Shown here piece after piece: positions 33,971 through 42,069 of a stretch of DNA of 64,000 nt. Under the pieces are notes generated by a model that was given only the letters and a program-made list of their open reading frames with translations, made no database searches and was not told the origin of the DNA. Within the stretch, counting starts at the first letter, position 1; each line of letters begins with the position of its first letter. Source of the DNA: Streptomyces liliifuscus (lineage in GTDB: Bacteria > Actinomycetota > Actinomycetes > Streptomycetales > Streptomycetaceae). The stretch is taken from the NCBI RefSeq assembly GCF_016598615.1, contig NZ_CP066831.1, forward strand, positions 7,316,001 to 7,380,000, read 5' to 3'. The position numbers were made by a program, and so were the translations under genes.

Positions 33971-35703
33971 CAGGCTGCCTCCGCTTCCGTCAGCTGGGAG
34001 AGCACGATCTCCCGGTATGTCTCGTTCTCCGCCATCAGCTCGTGGTGGCGGCCCGCGCCGACGACCCGGCCCTCGTCGAGGACCACGATCCGGTCCGCGT
34101 CCCTGATGGTCGACACCCGCTGGGCGACGATCACGACCGTCGCCTCGGCCGTCTCCTGCGCGAGCGCCCTGCGCAACGCCGCGTCCGTCGCGTAGTCGAG
34201 CGCCGAGAAGGAGTCGTCGAAGAGGTAGATCTCGGGGCGCTGCACAAGGGTGCGGGCGATGGCGAGCCGCTGCCGCTGACCGCCCGACACATTCGTCCCG
34301 CCCTGCGCGATCGCCGCGTCGAGACCGTTCTCCAGGCCCTCCACGAACCCCTTGGCCTGCGCCACCTCCAGCGCGTGCCACAGCTCCTCGTCGGTCGCGT
34401 CCGGATTCCCGTACCGGAGATTGGTCGCGACCGTGCCCGCGAAGAGGTACGGCTTCTGCGGTACGAGACCCACCGTGCGCGCGAGCAGCCGCGGCTCGAC
34501 CGTGCGTACGTCGACGCCGTCCACCAGCACCTGGCCGTCGGTGGCGTCGAACAGCCGGGGGACCAGGCCCAGCAGCGTGGACTTGCCGCTGCCGGTCGAG
34601 CCGATCACGGCGGTGGTCTCACCCGGCAGGGCCACCAGGTCGATGGTCCTCAGCACCGGCTCCTCGGCACCCGGGTAGCGGAACCCGGCGCCCCGGATCT
34701 CCAGATGGCCGTGCCGCCGCAGCTCCAGGACCGGCGCCTTCGGCGGAACCACGCTGCTGGAGGTGTCCAGGACCTCCTGGATGCGCTCGGCGCACACCTC
34801 CGCGCGCGGCACCATCATGAACATGAAGGTGGCCATCATCACGGACATGACGATCTGCATCAGGTAGGCGAGGAAAGCGGTCAGCGCGCCGATCTGCATC
34901 CCGCCGCTGTCGATCCGGTGGGCGCCGAACCACACCACCGCGACCGACGACACGTTCACCACCGTCATGACGATGGGGAACATCAGCGCCAGCATCCGCC
35001 CGGTGCCCAGCGACACCTCGGTGAGGTCGGCGTTCGCCTTCCGGAAGCGCTCCTCCTCGTACGTGTCGCGCACGAAGGCACGGATGACGCGGTTGCCGGT
35101 GATCTGCTCGCGCAGCACCCGGTTCACCGTGTCGAGCCGCACCTGCATCGTGCGGAACAGCGGCCGAAGGCGGCGCACGATGAGGCTCACCGAGATCCCG
35201 AGCACCGGCACCACGGCGAGCAGCACCCCGGACAGCGGTACGTCGAGACCGAGCGCCAGGACGATGCCGCCCACGCACATGATCGGCGCCGACACCAGCA
35301 GCGTGAACGTCATCAGCGTGAGCATCTGCACCTGCTGCACGTCGTTCGTCGTGCGGGTGATCAGCGACGGCGCCCCGAAGTGACCGACCTCACGCGCGGA
35401 GAACGACTGCACCCGGTCGAAGATGCCGGCTCGGATGTCCCGCCCGACCGCGGAGGCCGTACGGGCGCCGTAGTAGACGGCCCCGATGTTGCAGACGACC
35501 TGGGCCAGCGAGATGCCGATCATCAGGGCGCCGAAGGACAGGATGTAGCCCGTGTCGCCCTCGACGACACCGTTGTCGATGATGTCCGCGTTCAGCGTGG
35601 GCAGGTAGAGCGTGGCGCAGGTCTGCAGGAACTGCAGCAGTACGAGCAGGGCGATGGGTTTCTTGTAGGGCGTGAGATAGGTACGCAGGAGTCGTATGAG
35701 CAC
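33970..35703 (-). CDS. ABC exporter subunit, fused permease-ATPase (first of pair)
   Basis: A 577-residue half-exporter: six transmembrane segments in the first 320 residues (start MLIRLLRTYLTPYKKPIALL, GTG codon), then an ATPase. Walker A is IGSTGSGKSTLLGLV, the signature GGTNVSGGQRQRLAIARTLV (canonical), and Walker B IYLFDDSFSALDYATD. Walker B has Asp in place of the usual catalytic Glu (DDSFSALD). That makes one degenerate and one canonical ATP site in the heterodimer, the usual arrangement of asymmetric exporters. The one-base overlap with the next gene indicates coupled translation. Confidence 0.92.
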   Translation of the reverse strand: MLIRLLRTYLTPYKKPIALLVLLQFLQTCATLYLPTLNADIIDNGVVEGDTGYILSFGALMIGISLAQVVCNIGAVYYGARTASAVGRDIRAGIFDRVQSFSAREVGHFGAPSLITRTTNDVQQVQMLTLMTFTLLVSAPIMCVGGIVLALGLDVPLSGVLLAVVPVLGISVSLIVRRLRPLFRTMQVRLDTVNRVLREQITGNRVIRAFVRDTYEEERFRKANADLTEVSLGTGRMLALMFPIVMTVVNVSSVAVVWFGAHRIDSGGMQIGALTAFLAYLMQIVMSVMMATFMFMMVPRAEVCAERIQEVLDTSSSVVPPKAPVLELRRHGHLEIRGAGFRYPGAEEPVLRTIDLVALPGETTAVIGSTGSGKSTLLGLVPRLFDATDGQVLVDGVDVRTVEPRLLARTVGLVPQKPYLFAGTVATNLRYGNPDATDEELWHALEVAQAKGFVEGLENGLDAAIAQGGTNVSGGQRQRLAIARTLVQRPEIYLFDDSFSALDYATDAALRRALAQETAEATVVIVAQRVSTIRDADRIVVLDEGRVVGAGRHHELMAENETYREIVLSQLTEAEAA

Positions 35704-35869
35704 GCTGGGTCTCTCGGAGTCGGCGGCGGGGCGGTTGGTTGCCCTTGGCCCCTATCGTCGAACACTCCACCCGTGTTACCTCAACTGATTAAGCCAAGAG
35801 AGGTCCAAGAGCGACCCGGCCTCGGTCCGAAGCCGTACGCCGTTCGAGTCGCCCGGGCTCCGGAAGGCC

Positions 35870-37324
35870 TCAGGGCCGGAAGGCGCCCGGGTGGGTCTGG
35901 TCCCGCACCGACACGTACTGCTGCCGCACGGCCTGGCCCACCGCCAGCTCCTCGCCGGGCTCCAGGATCTGCGCGGCCGCGCCCTGCCAGACGGGCGGCA
36001 GGCCCGGCTGGATCGTGCCCTGCGAGGTGCCGAGCGCCCAGGCCGCCTGCCGGGCCGCGCCGATCGCCGCGTAGTCCGCGGGCTGCGGCACCACGATCTG
36101 CGTACCGAGCAGCGCGGGAGCGCAGGCCTGCACCGCGCTCAGCTCGGCGGCCTGGCCGAGGAGGAAGATCCGCCGCACCTCCACGCCCCGCTTGCGCAAC
36201 ACGTCCAGCGCGTCCGCGAGCCCGCACAGCATGCCCTCGAAGGCGGCCCGCGCCAGATGCTCGGGCTTCATCGACTCCCGCCGCAGCCCGGCCAGCGTCC
36301 CCGCCGTGTGCGGCAGGTTGGGCGTCCGCTCACCCTCCAGATAGGGCAGCAGCACAAGCCCGTGGGAGCCCGGGGTGGACTTCATCGCCAGGTCCGACAG
36401 GGCCTCCAGGTCCGGCACGCCGAGCAGTTCGGCGGCCCCGCGCAGGGCCCGTACGGCATTGAGCGTGGTGACGACCGGCAGGTGCATCCCGGTCGCGTCC
36501 GCGAGGGAGGTGATCATTCCGGAGGAGTCGACGAGCGCCTCGTGGTGCACGGCCATCACGGAACCGGAGGCGCCGAGCGACACCACCGCGTCCCCGAGCC
36601 CGATGCCCAGGCCGAACGCCGCGGCCATCGTCTCGCCCGTCCCCGCCGAGATCAGCAGCCCCTCGGGTGTCGTCCCCGCGGCCTCCCAGGGCCCGAGCAC
36701 ATCGGGCAGCAGCGCCTGGTGCCCGAGCGCCAGCTCCACGAGATCGGGCCGGTACGCACCGGTCGCCGCCGACCAGTACCCGGTCCCGGAGGCCCCGCCC
36801 CGGTCGGTGGTCCGGCGGGCCGGGCGGCCCAGCAGCTGCCACACCAGCCAGTCGTGCGCCTGGAGCAGCACGCTGGTGCGCAGCGCAGCCTCGGGTTCGG
36901 TCTTCGCCAGCCAGCGCAGCTTCGTCACCGGCTGCGCCGCCTGCGGCACGCAGCCCACCGCCTGTGCCCAGGCCTCGCGTCCGCCGAGGGCGTCGACCAG
37001 GTCGGCGGCCGCGACCTGCGCCCGCTTGTCACCGCCGACCATCGCGGGACGCACCGTGTTGCCCTGGGTGTCCACCGGCACGAGCCCGTTCTGCTGCGCG
37101 GACACTCCGATGGCCTGGACGCCTTCGAGGAGCCCGCCGCCCGCGGCCTCGCCCAGGGACAGCAGCCAGGCCTGCGGGTCGACGTCCGAGGGCCGGCTGC
37201 CCTCGGACATGCCGTCCATCGGATGCGGGGCATACCCCTGCCTGAGCACGGCTCCGCTGTCCGCGTCGCAGACGACGATGCGAGTGAAATCGGGCGAACT
37301 GTCCAGCCCGGCGACTATCCCCAT
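35870..37324 (-). CDS. xylB: FGGY-family carbohydrate kinase, xylulokinase-like
   Basis: A 484-residue sugar kinase of the FGGY/actin-like ATPase fold. The N-terminal phosphate loop is IVAGLDSSPDFTRIVVCDADSG (a slightly altered DxGTxxxK region). The substrate region includes AIGVSAQQNGLVPVD and the catalytic-base segment ASGTGYWSAATGAYRPDL. The second ATP loop is AVVSLGASGSVMAV, and the C-terminal adenine site is RRIFLLGQAAELSAVQACAPALLGTQIVVP. It would phosphorylate xylulose or a related pentulose. There are no xylose genes next to it, so it stands alone; family identity is firm, substrate moderately so. Confidence 0.83.
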   Translation of the reverse strand: MGIVAGLDSSPDFTRIVVCDADSGAVLRQGYAPHPMDGMSEGSRPSDVDPQAWLLSLGEAAGGGLLEGVQAIGVSAQQNGLVPVDTQGNTVRPAMVGGDKRAQVAAADLVDALGGREAWAQAVGCVPQAAQPVTKLRWLAKTEPEAALRTSVLLQAHDWLVWQLLGRPARRTTDRGGASGTGYWSAATGAYRPDLVELALGHQALLPDVLGPWEAAGTTPEGLLISAGTGETMAAAFGLGIGLGDAVVSLGASGSVMAVHHEALVDSSGMITSLADATGMHLPVVTTLNAVRALRGAAELLGVPDLEALSDLAMKSTPGSHGLVLLPYLEGERTPNLPHTAGTLAGLRRESMKPEHLARAAFEGMLCGLADALDVLRKRGVEVRRIFLLGQAAELSAVQACAPALLGTQIVVPQPADYAAIGAARQAAWALGTSQGTIQPGLPPVWQGAAAQILEPGEELAVGQAVRQQYVSVRDQTHPGAFRP

Positions 37325-37387
37325 GGCGGAAATTCTGCCGTACGACCGGAGCAGGCCGTACCGGTCCGGCGGAGGCGGTCGTACCGG

Positions 37388-37696
37388 TTACGTGTTGCTG
37401 GTGCCCCAGTCGTCATCGGTTCGCGTGCCGTTCGTGTTGCGCTCGCGCAGGTGGCGGACCCTGTCGGCCACCGAGTCGGGGACCCGGTCACCGACCTTCT
37501 CGCTCACCACGTGGTACGCCTTCCCGGCGAACTCGCGTCCCTGCTGGGCCGCGGACTCGGCGGTGTTGCGCACCGCCGGGTTCTGAGCGACCTGCTGTGC
37601 GGTCTTCCTCAGCTGCTCGTAGCGCTCGCGCCCGGCACGCGTGCCGAGCACGTATCCCAGGGCCAGTCCGGCGACGAACGTGAGCCGGTAGCGCAT
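37388..37696 (-). CDS. Small YtxH-like membrane-associated protein
   Basis: A 102-residue protein from the ATG at 37696, with AGAAGGGTGG upstream. Its short N-terminal membrane segment MRYRLTFVAGLALGYVLGTRAG ends in the GTRAGRERYEQL motif typical of YtxH-like Streptomyces proteins. A long amphipathic helix follows (TAQQVAQNPAVRNTAESAAQQGREF) and then a charged tail. The function is unknown; envelope or stress roles are suggested for relatives. A longer in-frame start at 37876 would run into the tRNA gene and is rejected. Confidence 0.8.
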   Translation of the reverse strand: MRYRLTFVAGLALGYVLGTRAGRERYEQLRKTAQQVAQNPAVRNTAESAAQQGREFAGKAYHVVSEKVGDRVPDSVADRVRHLRERNTNGTRTDDDWGTSNT

Positions 37697-37861
37697 GGCT
37701 GCCACCCTTCTCTTGTGAGTCGGTCCCTTGCGGCGGCGTCGGTCGCAGGCGGGGATTACCGATTGGCGGAGCACCCCCCTGCTTGCGCTAATGTATGTGT
37801 CGCAGCGAGCGCACGCCCCCTGGCGAATACCCAGGGAGGTACGTTCGATGCAACGAGGCAA

Positions 37862-37934
37862 TCCCCTGTAGCTCAATTGGCAGAGCAGCCGGCTGTTAAC
37901 CGGCAGGTTACTGGTTCGAGTCCAGTCGGGGGAG
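37862..37934 (+). tRNA. tRNA-Asn (GUU), copy 1
   Basis: A full cloverleaf in 73 bases. The acceptor TCCCCTG pairs with CGGGGGA (one G-T), the D-stem is GCTC/GAGC, the anticodon stem GCCGG/CCGGC holds loop CTGTTAA with anticodon GTT, and the T-arm is ACTGG TTCGAGT CCAGT. CCA is not encoded. A second copy follows after 6 bases. Confidence 0.97.
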
Positions 37935-37940
37935 CTTCGG

Positions 37941-38013
37941 TCTTCCGTAGCTCAATTGGCAGAGCAGCCGGCTGTTAACCGGCAGGTTACTGGTTCGAGT
38001 CCAGTCGGGAGAG
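37941..38013 (+). tRNA. tRNA-Asn (GUU), copy 2
   Basis: Identical to copy 1 from the D-arm to the T-arm. The acceptor stem differs (TCTTCCG with CGGGAGA, one T-G pair), with changes on both sides that keep pairing. No CCA encoded. The two copies are separated by cttcgg and must be processed from one transcript. Confidence 0.97.
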
Positions 38014-38023
38014 CAAGGGAACG

Positions 38024-38046
38024 AGGACCCCGTTGGGGTCCTTTTT
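38024..38046 (+). terminator. Rho-independent terminator after the tRNA-Asn pair
   Basis: An 8-bp stem (aggacccc / ggggtcct) with a 3-base gtt loop is followed by a T-run, 11 bases past the second tRNA-Asn. Classical form. Confidence 0.93.
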
Positions 38047-38150
38047 CATGTCCTCGGGAACCGCTCCGCCCCAGGTGGGGTCCTCCAGGGCAGGCGAAGT
38101 CGACCATCCGAAGCAGGAGATCGTATGAGCGGCTATGCTGCGGCAGACGG

Positions 38151-38168
38151 CGCGCACAAATGTGCGCG
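38151..38168 (+). promoter_or_regulatory. Palindrome in the leader of the CAU tRNA
   Basis: The 8-bp arms cgcgcaca / tgtgcgcg surround aa. The palindrome ends 12 bases before the tRNA and lies downstream of tatgct, a possible -10. It may be a 5' leader hairpin guiding processing, or an operator. Confidence 0.5.
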
Positions 38169-38180
38169 ACGCGCCGTAAT

Positions 38181-38257
38181 GGGGCGGTAGCTCAGCCGGT
38201 TAGAGCAGCGGACTCATAATCCGTCGGCCGTGGGTTCGAGTCCCACCCGCCCCACCA
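38181..38257 (+). tRNA. tRNA with CAU anticodon (Met elongator or Ile2)
   Basis: A 77-base cloverleaf with encoded CCA. Acceptor GGGGCGG/CCGCCCC, D-stem GCTC/GAGC, anticodon stem GCGGA/TCCGT (A-T at the foot) with loop CTCATAA, and T-arm GTGGG TTCGAGT CCCAC. CAU tRNAs are elongator Met or, after lysidine modification, Ile (AUA). The sequence alone read by eye does not settle which; it is not the initiator, because the acceptor is fully paired and the anticodon stem lacks three G-C pairs. Confidence 0.93.
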
Positions 38258-38377
38258 GGCGCTACGCGTGAAGAATCGATCCGACCAGGTGTTTAGCTGG
38301 TGGGGTAGCGCCCTTGAGGGGTGGTCAGGTCTCCTGAGGCTGTTGGGCCGGGAGCGGACATCGGCGCCACCGCGTTC

Positions 38378-39190
38378 TCACCCCGCCGGGCCCTCGCGGA
38401 GTACTCCGCGCACGGTGTCGAGACGTACACCCGGGTCGAACTCCGGCAGCCACCACGTCGCCCCGGCTCTCGCGTACGGCTCGGGATCCACGCCCAGCGG
38501 CAGACCGACGGCGATGTCGTACGAGTCCATCTCTCCGTCGCGCAGTTCGGTGAGGGTGTCGACGACCTCGGCGAGTTGGTCCGGGTGTTCGAGATTGGCG
38601 GGGAAGAAGCCGTCGAGCCGGGCGGCCCGGCGGATCGGCTTCGCGTTGCCCGGGAATCCGGCGGCCCACACCGGCACACCGGGCCGCTGAACCGGCCGCG
38701 GCAGGAACGCGATGCCGTCGACGGTGTAGTGCTCGCCGCGGTGGCGCACCGGCTCGCCGGACCAGGCGGCGGCCAGGATCGCCAGGGACTCGTCGAGCAT
38801 CTGCCCGCGCAGCCGGTCGTCGAGCTCCTCGCCCGTCCTGGACAGCTCACCGGCGAACCGGTCGCTGCCGAGGCCGACCCCGAGGGTGAGGCGGCCCTCG
38901 CTGAGCCGGTCCAGTGTCGCGGTCTCCCGCGCCAGCTTGGCCGGACGTCGACGGGCGGGCGTCGACACCATCGGGCCGAGCCGCAGCCGCCGGGTCACGG
39001 TCGCGATCGCCGCCAGCGCGATCCAGGGGTCGGCGACCTGCCGGACCGGCGCCCGCCAGCACAGCTGATCCCATACGAAGCAGCCGTCCCACCCGGCCTC
39101 CTCCGCGTCGGCGGCGAGACGCGCGACCTCCCGCGGGTCGGCGAGGTCGTCGAAGAGCGGCAGCCAGAGCGCCGATCGCAGCCGGTTCAT
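38378..39190 (-). CDS. LLM-class flavin-dependent oxidoreductase
   Basis: A 270-residue luciferase-like monooxygenase fold protein. The start MNRLRSALWLPLFDDLADP is followed by AEEAGWDGCFVWDQLCW. Later segments are LRLGPMVSTPARRRPAKLARETATLDRLSEGRLTLGVGLG and VPVWAAGFPGNAKPIRRAARLDGFFP, typical of the group using FMN or F420. The substrate is unknown. The ATG at 39190 overlaps the stop of the upstream hydrolase gene (ATGA), so the pair is coupled and probably works on the same compound. It is shorter than many members at the C-terminus, but no break is seen. Confidence 0.87.
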   Translation of the reverse strand: MNRLRSALWLPLFDDLADPREVARLAADAEEAGWDGCFVWDQLCWRAPVRQVADPWIALAAIATVTRRLRLGPMVSTPARRRPAKLARETATLDRLSEGRLTLGVGLGSDRFAGELSRTGEELDDRLRGQMLDESLAILAAAWSGEPVRHRGEHYTVDGIAFLPRPVQRPGVPVWAAGFPGNAKPIRRAARLDGFFPANLEHPDQLAEVVDTLTELRDGEMDSYDIAVGLPLGVDPEPYARAGATWWLPEFDPGVRLDTVRGVLREGPAG

Positions 39191-40062
39191 GAGCGGGCTC
39201 CTTCCGTGTGCGACACCAGGGCCGACACGAAGTCGTCCCACACTGGCCTCGGCAGGTCGTGTCCGGCGCCCTTGAGGACCAGCAGCCGTGCACCGGGGAT
39301 CGCGTCGCGCAACGCCTCGCCGTGCGGCAGCGGCAGGAGCGGGTCGTGGTCGCCGTGGACCACGAGCGTCGGAGCCGTGATGTCGCCGAAGCCGCCCCGG
39401 GCCGGCCCGTCGGGCTCGACGGCGTAGTGGTTGACCAGAGTCGACGCGTAGTTCCTGGCGCGCGCCACGTCATGTTCGGCCAACGCCCGGATCGCGGCCT
39501 CGTCGAAGTACGGCGAGCCACCGGCGAACGCCCTCGCGCCCGCGACCACGTACTCGACGACCGCGGCGGCGTCGGAGGAGTCCGGCTCGGCCGGCATGGC
39601 CAGGTCGCCCGACGGCGGCGGCAGGTCGTCGGCCCCGGTCGAGGTCGAGACGAACGTCAGCGACGCGACCCGGTCGGGATGGTCCACCCCGAGGACGAGT
39701 CCGCTCCCGCCGAACATCGACTGACAGACCACATGGGCGCGCCCGATGCCCAGGGCGTCCTGGATGGCGAGCGCGTCCAGGGTCAGGTCGTTGAACGAGT
39801 ACGCCGGCTCTCCGGGCGGGTAGCAGGTCGAGCGGCCGGTGTCCCGATGGTCGTAGCGGACCACGAACCGGCCGCGGGCGGCGAGCTGTTCGCACAGTCC
39901 GGCGTCCCACCAGAGCATCGAGGCGGCCGCCCCGGCGACCAGCACGATCGCCGGGGCCGCCGGGTCTCCGAAGGTCTCGACGCACAGCTCGACGCCGTCG
40001 GTCTTGAGGAGTTGTTCGCCGTGGGACTGATGTGAGGTCATGTCAGGCACGCTATGGCGCAT
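39187..40062 (-). CDS. Alpha/beta hydrolase
   Basis: A protein of up to 291 residues with an alpha/beta-hydrolase fold. The oxyanion region is IVLVAGAAASMLWWD, followed by VVRYDHRDTGRSTCYPPG, as in esterases of the daunorubicin/RdmC group. The acid is in LVVHGDHDPLLP and the His in LKGAGHDLPRPVW. The nucleophile elbow reads VVCQSMFGGSG, so the first Gly of GxSxG is Cys and the last is Phe. Serine remains, but the turn is unusual. ATG starts at 40062 and 40041 are both possible. It overlaps the downstream LLM oxidoreductase gene by four bases and is divergent from a LysR regulator, its likely controller. Confidence 0.87.
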   Translation of the reverse strand: MRHSVPDMTSHQSHGEQLLKTDGVELCVETFGDPAAPAIVLVAGAAASMLWWDAGLCEQLAARGRFVVRYDHRDTGRSTCYPPGEPAYSFNDLTLDALAIQDALGIGRAHVVCQSMFGGSGLVLGVDHPDRVASLTFVSTSTGADDLPPPSGDLAMPAEPDSSDAAAVVEYVVAGARAFAGGSPYFDEAAIRALAEHDVARARNYASTLVNHYAVEPDGPARGGFGDITAPTLVVHGDHDPLLPLPHGEALRDAIPGARLLVLKGAGHDLPRPVWDDFVSALVSHTEGARS

Positions 40063-40076
40063 GGGTCCATTGTGAA

Positions 40077-40107
40077 AAGCGATGATTTTCGATCAATTCG
40101 ATCGCTT
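40077..40107. promoter_or_regulatory. Candidate LysR operator in divergent promoter
   Basis: Inverted arms aagcgat (40077-40083) and atcgctt (40101-40107) flank an AT-rich core with internal cgat/atcg symmetry. This 31-bp A/T-rich island in very GC-rich DNA lies between the divergent hydrolase and LysR starts, the usual place for a LysR box. Confidence 0.6.
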
Positions 40108-40136
40108 GTGGCAATGGTCGTGGCTATGGTGGGCCC

Positions 40137-41054
40137 GTGACCGACGTCGAGCTGCGCCATCTGGCGGCCCTGGCCGCCATCGCCGAGGAGGGCTCGTTCG
40201 GCCGGGCGGCCGCCCGCCTCGGGTACACCCAGTCGACGGTGAGCCAGCAGATCGCCGCGCTGGAGAGGGCCGTCGGCGGTGCGGTGTTCGACCGGCCGGG
40301 CGGTCCCAGGCCGGTACGGCTCACCCCGCTCGGCTCCGTGGTCCTCGGCCACGGTCGTGAACTGCTGGCGAAGGCCGAGGCGCTGGCCCACGCCGTGGAC
40401 CGGTTCAGGGCGGGAGACGGCCGGATCGACATCGGCACGTTCCAGAGCGTGTCCAACGTGATCCTGCCGTCGGTCGTACGCCGGCTGCGGGACGAGCACC
40501 CCGGCTGCGACATCAGGCTGTCCGAGGAGGAGCCGGAGCAGCCGCGGATCGGCGACCTCGACCTGCTGTTCTACGACGGCCGCCTCGACGGTGACGTCGA
40601 GCACCTCAAACTGCTCGACGATCCGTACCTGCTGGTGGCGGGCGCCGGCACCTTCCCCGCCGGGCCGGTCCCGCTGGAACTCCTCGACGGCGCGCCGATG
40701 GTGGCCTGGCCGCTGACCTGCGACCAGCCCGCGATGGAGCAGGCGGTCGCCCGGGGCGGAGCCCGTCCGCAGATCGTGTTCCGCAGTGCGGTCAACGACA
40801 CCCTGTTGTCGATGGTGCGCGCGGGACTGGGCTCGGCGGTGCTGCCCTGGCTCGCCGTCCGCGGTGCCGACGTACCGTCCGACGACAGGCTCCGCGTCCA
40901 CGAGCTGCGGCCGTCCCCGCCGCCGCGGGAGATCTACCTGCACTGGCGGGCCGGACGTACTCATTCGCCACTTGCCGGACGGGCCATCGAGATCGCCACG
41001 GAAGTCGCCGAGGAAGTCGCGGCCGAGGTCGCGCCGTCGTCGGCCAGTGCTTGA
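40137..41054 (+). CDS. LysR-family transcriptional regulator
   Basis: A 305-residue LysR-type regulator. The N-terminal winged helix-turn-helix is ELRHLAALAAIAEEGSFGRAAARLGYTQSTVSQQIAALERAVGG. The C-terminal periplasmic-binding-like effector domain (about 95-295) opens RIDIGTFQSVSNVILPSVVRRLRDEHPG. The GTG at 40137 fits the family start. It is divergent from the hydrolase/LLM operon, with a candidate operator between, so it probably controls that operon and itself. The PhzF gene 100 bp downstream on the same strand may also be in its regulon. Confidence 0.93.
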   Translation: MTDVELRHLAALAAIAEEGSFGRAAARLGYTQSTVSQQIAALERAVGGAVFDRPGGPRPVRLTPLGSVVLGHGRELLAKAEALAHAVDRFRAGDGRIDIGTFQSVSNVILPSVVRRLRDEHPGCDIRLSEEEPEQPRIGDLDLLFYDGRLDGDVEHLKLLDDPYLLVAGAGTFPAGPVPLELLDGAPMVAWPLTCDQPAMEQAVARGGARPQIVFRSAVNDTLLSMVRAGLGSAVLPWLAVRGADVPSDDRLRVHELRPSPPPREIYLHWRAGRTHSPLAGRAIEIATEVAEEVAAEVAPSSASA

Positions 41055-41154
41055 TGGCGAATCAATCCACTTTGTTTCGGGCGGCCCTGTCCTGGCCGTG
41101 CCCGCGCCCGTTGGGATGGACCTGCTTCCGTTGCAGCTGCCTGAAAGGCACTTG

Positions 41155-42003
41155 ATGACCATGCCGCGCACCCGCTCGTTCGTACAGGTCGACGTGTTTT
41201 CCACGAGCCCCTACTCCGGCAACCCGGTCGCGGTCGTCCTGGACGGGACGGATCTGAGCGATGAGGAGATGCAGCGGCTGGCGCGTTGGACGAATCTGTC
41301 GGAGACGACGTTCGTGCTGCCCCCGACCGTCCCGGAGGCGGACTACCGGCTGCGGATCCTCACTCCGGACGGCGAGTTGCCGTTCGCCGGGCACCCCACC
41401 CTCGGGTCCGCGCACGCCTGGCTGGACGGCGGTGGCGTGCCGCGGCACGGCGACCGGGTCGTGCAGGAGTGCGCCGCCAGGCTGGTCACCGTACGCCGTG
41501 GCGAGGGCGCTCTGGCCTTCGCGGCTCCTCCTCGTGTGCGCGAGGGGGCGCTGGACGAGGAGTATCTGAAGCAGATCGTGGGCGCGTTCGGCATCACGCG
41601 TGACCGTGTCCTCGCCCACCAGTGGGTCGACAACGGGCCCGGCTGGGCCGTGATCCGGCTGGCGACGGCCGAGGAGGTGCTCGCCCTCGAACCCGACCTC
41701 TCCCTCATCCCGGACGCGATGGTCGGCGCGATCGGGGCCCACCCCGACGGGTCCGCGCACCGCTTCGAGATGCGTACCTTCGCCCCTGGCGTCGGCGTAC
41801 CCGAGGACCCCGCGTGCGGCAGCATGAACGCCGGCGTCGGGCAGTGGCTCACCGCCACCGGAGCCGCACCCTCCTCCTACCGGGTCTCCCAGGGCGCGAG
41901 ACTGGGAAGGGCCGCGAGCATCGAGGTCACCGCCGACACGGACGGCACGGTCTGGGTCAGCGGCGCCACCGTCGTCTGCGTCCGCGGAACCATCACGCTC
42001 TGA
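41155..42003 (+). CDS. PhzF-family isomerase/epimerase-like protein
   Basis: A 282-residue PhzF/diaminopimelate-epimerase-fold protein. It starts FVQVDVFSTSPYSGNPVAVVLDG, where GNPVAVV is the family N-terminal signature. The catalytic Glu is in WTNLSETTFVLPP, and LPFAGHPTLGSAHAWL and PGVGVPEDPACGSMNAGVGQWL are the remaining conserved blocks. The ATG at 41155 has AAAGG upstream. PhzF relatives isomerise phenazine precursors, but most are of unknown function. It follows lysR by 100 bp on the same strand. Confidence 0.88.
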   Translation: MTMPRTRSFVQVDVFSTSPYSGNPVAVVLDGTDLSDEEMQRLARWTNLSETTFVLPPTVPEADYRLRILTPDGELPFAGHPTLGSAHAWLDGGGVPRHGDRVVQECAARLVTVRRGEGALAFAAPPRVREGALDEEYLKQIVGAFGITRDRVLAHQWVDNGPGWAVIRLATAEEVLALEPDLSLIPDAMVGAIGAHPDGSAHRFEMRTFAPGVGVPEDPACGSMNAGVGQWLTATGAAPSSYRVSQGARLGRAASIEVTADTDGTVWVSGATVVCVRGTITL

Positions 42004-42013
42004 CCGTCATGGG

Positions 42014-42061
42014 GTGCCGGTGCCGGTGCCGGTGCCGGTCCCTGTGCCTGTGCCTGTGCCG
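42014..42061. repeat. Hexanucleotide tandem repeat, eight units
   Basis: Four gtgccg units, then gtccct, gtgcct, gtgcct and gtgccg, start 10 bases past the PhzF stop and run to within a few bases of the amidohydrolase remnant. It looks like replication-slippage DNA at a deletion junction. Confidence 0.9.
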
Positions 42062-42069
42062 ATGTCGGC

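Noticed and set aside
37388..38377. tRNA-associated integrated element attachment site
   Set aside because: No integrase, excisionase or direct repeat of a tRNA 3' end is visible; the duplicate tRNA-Asn is a whole gene.
41155..42003. Phenazine biosynthesis cluster
   Set aside because: Only a PhzF-like gene is present; PhzF-family proteins are widespread without phenazine genes.
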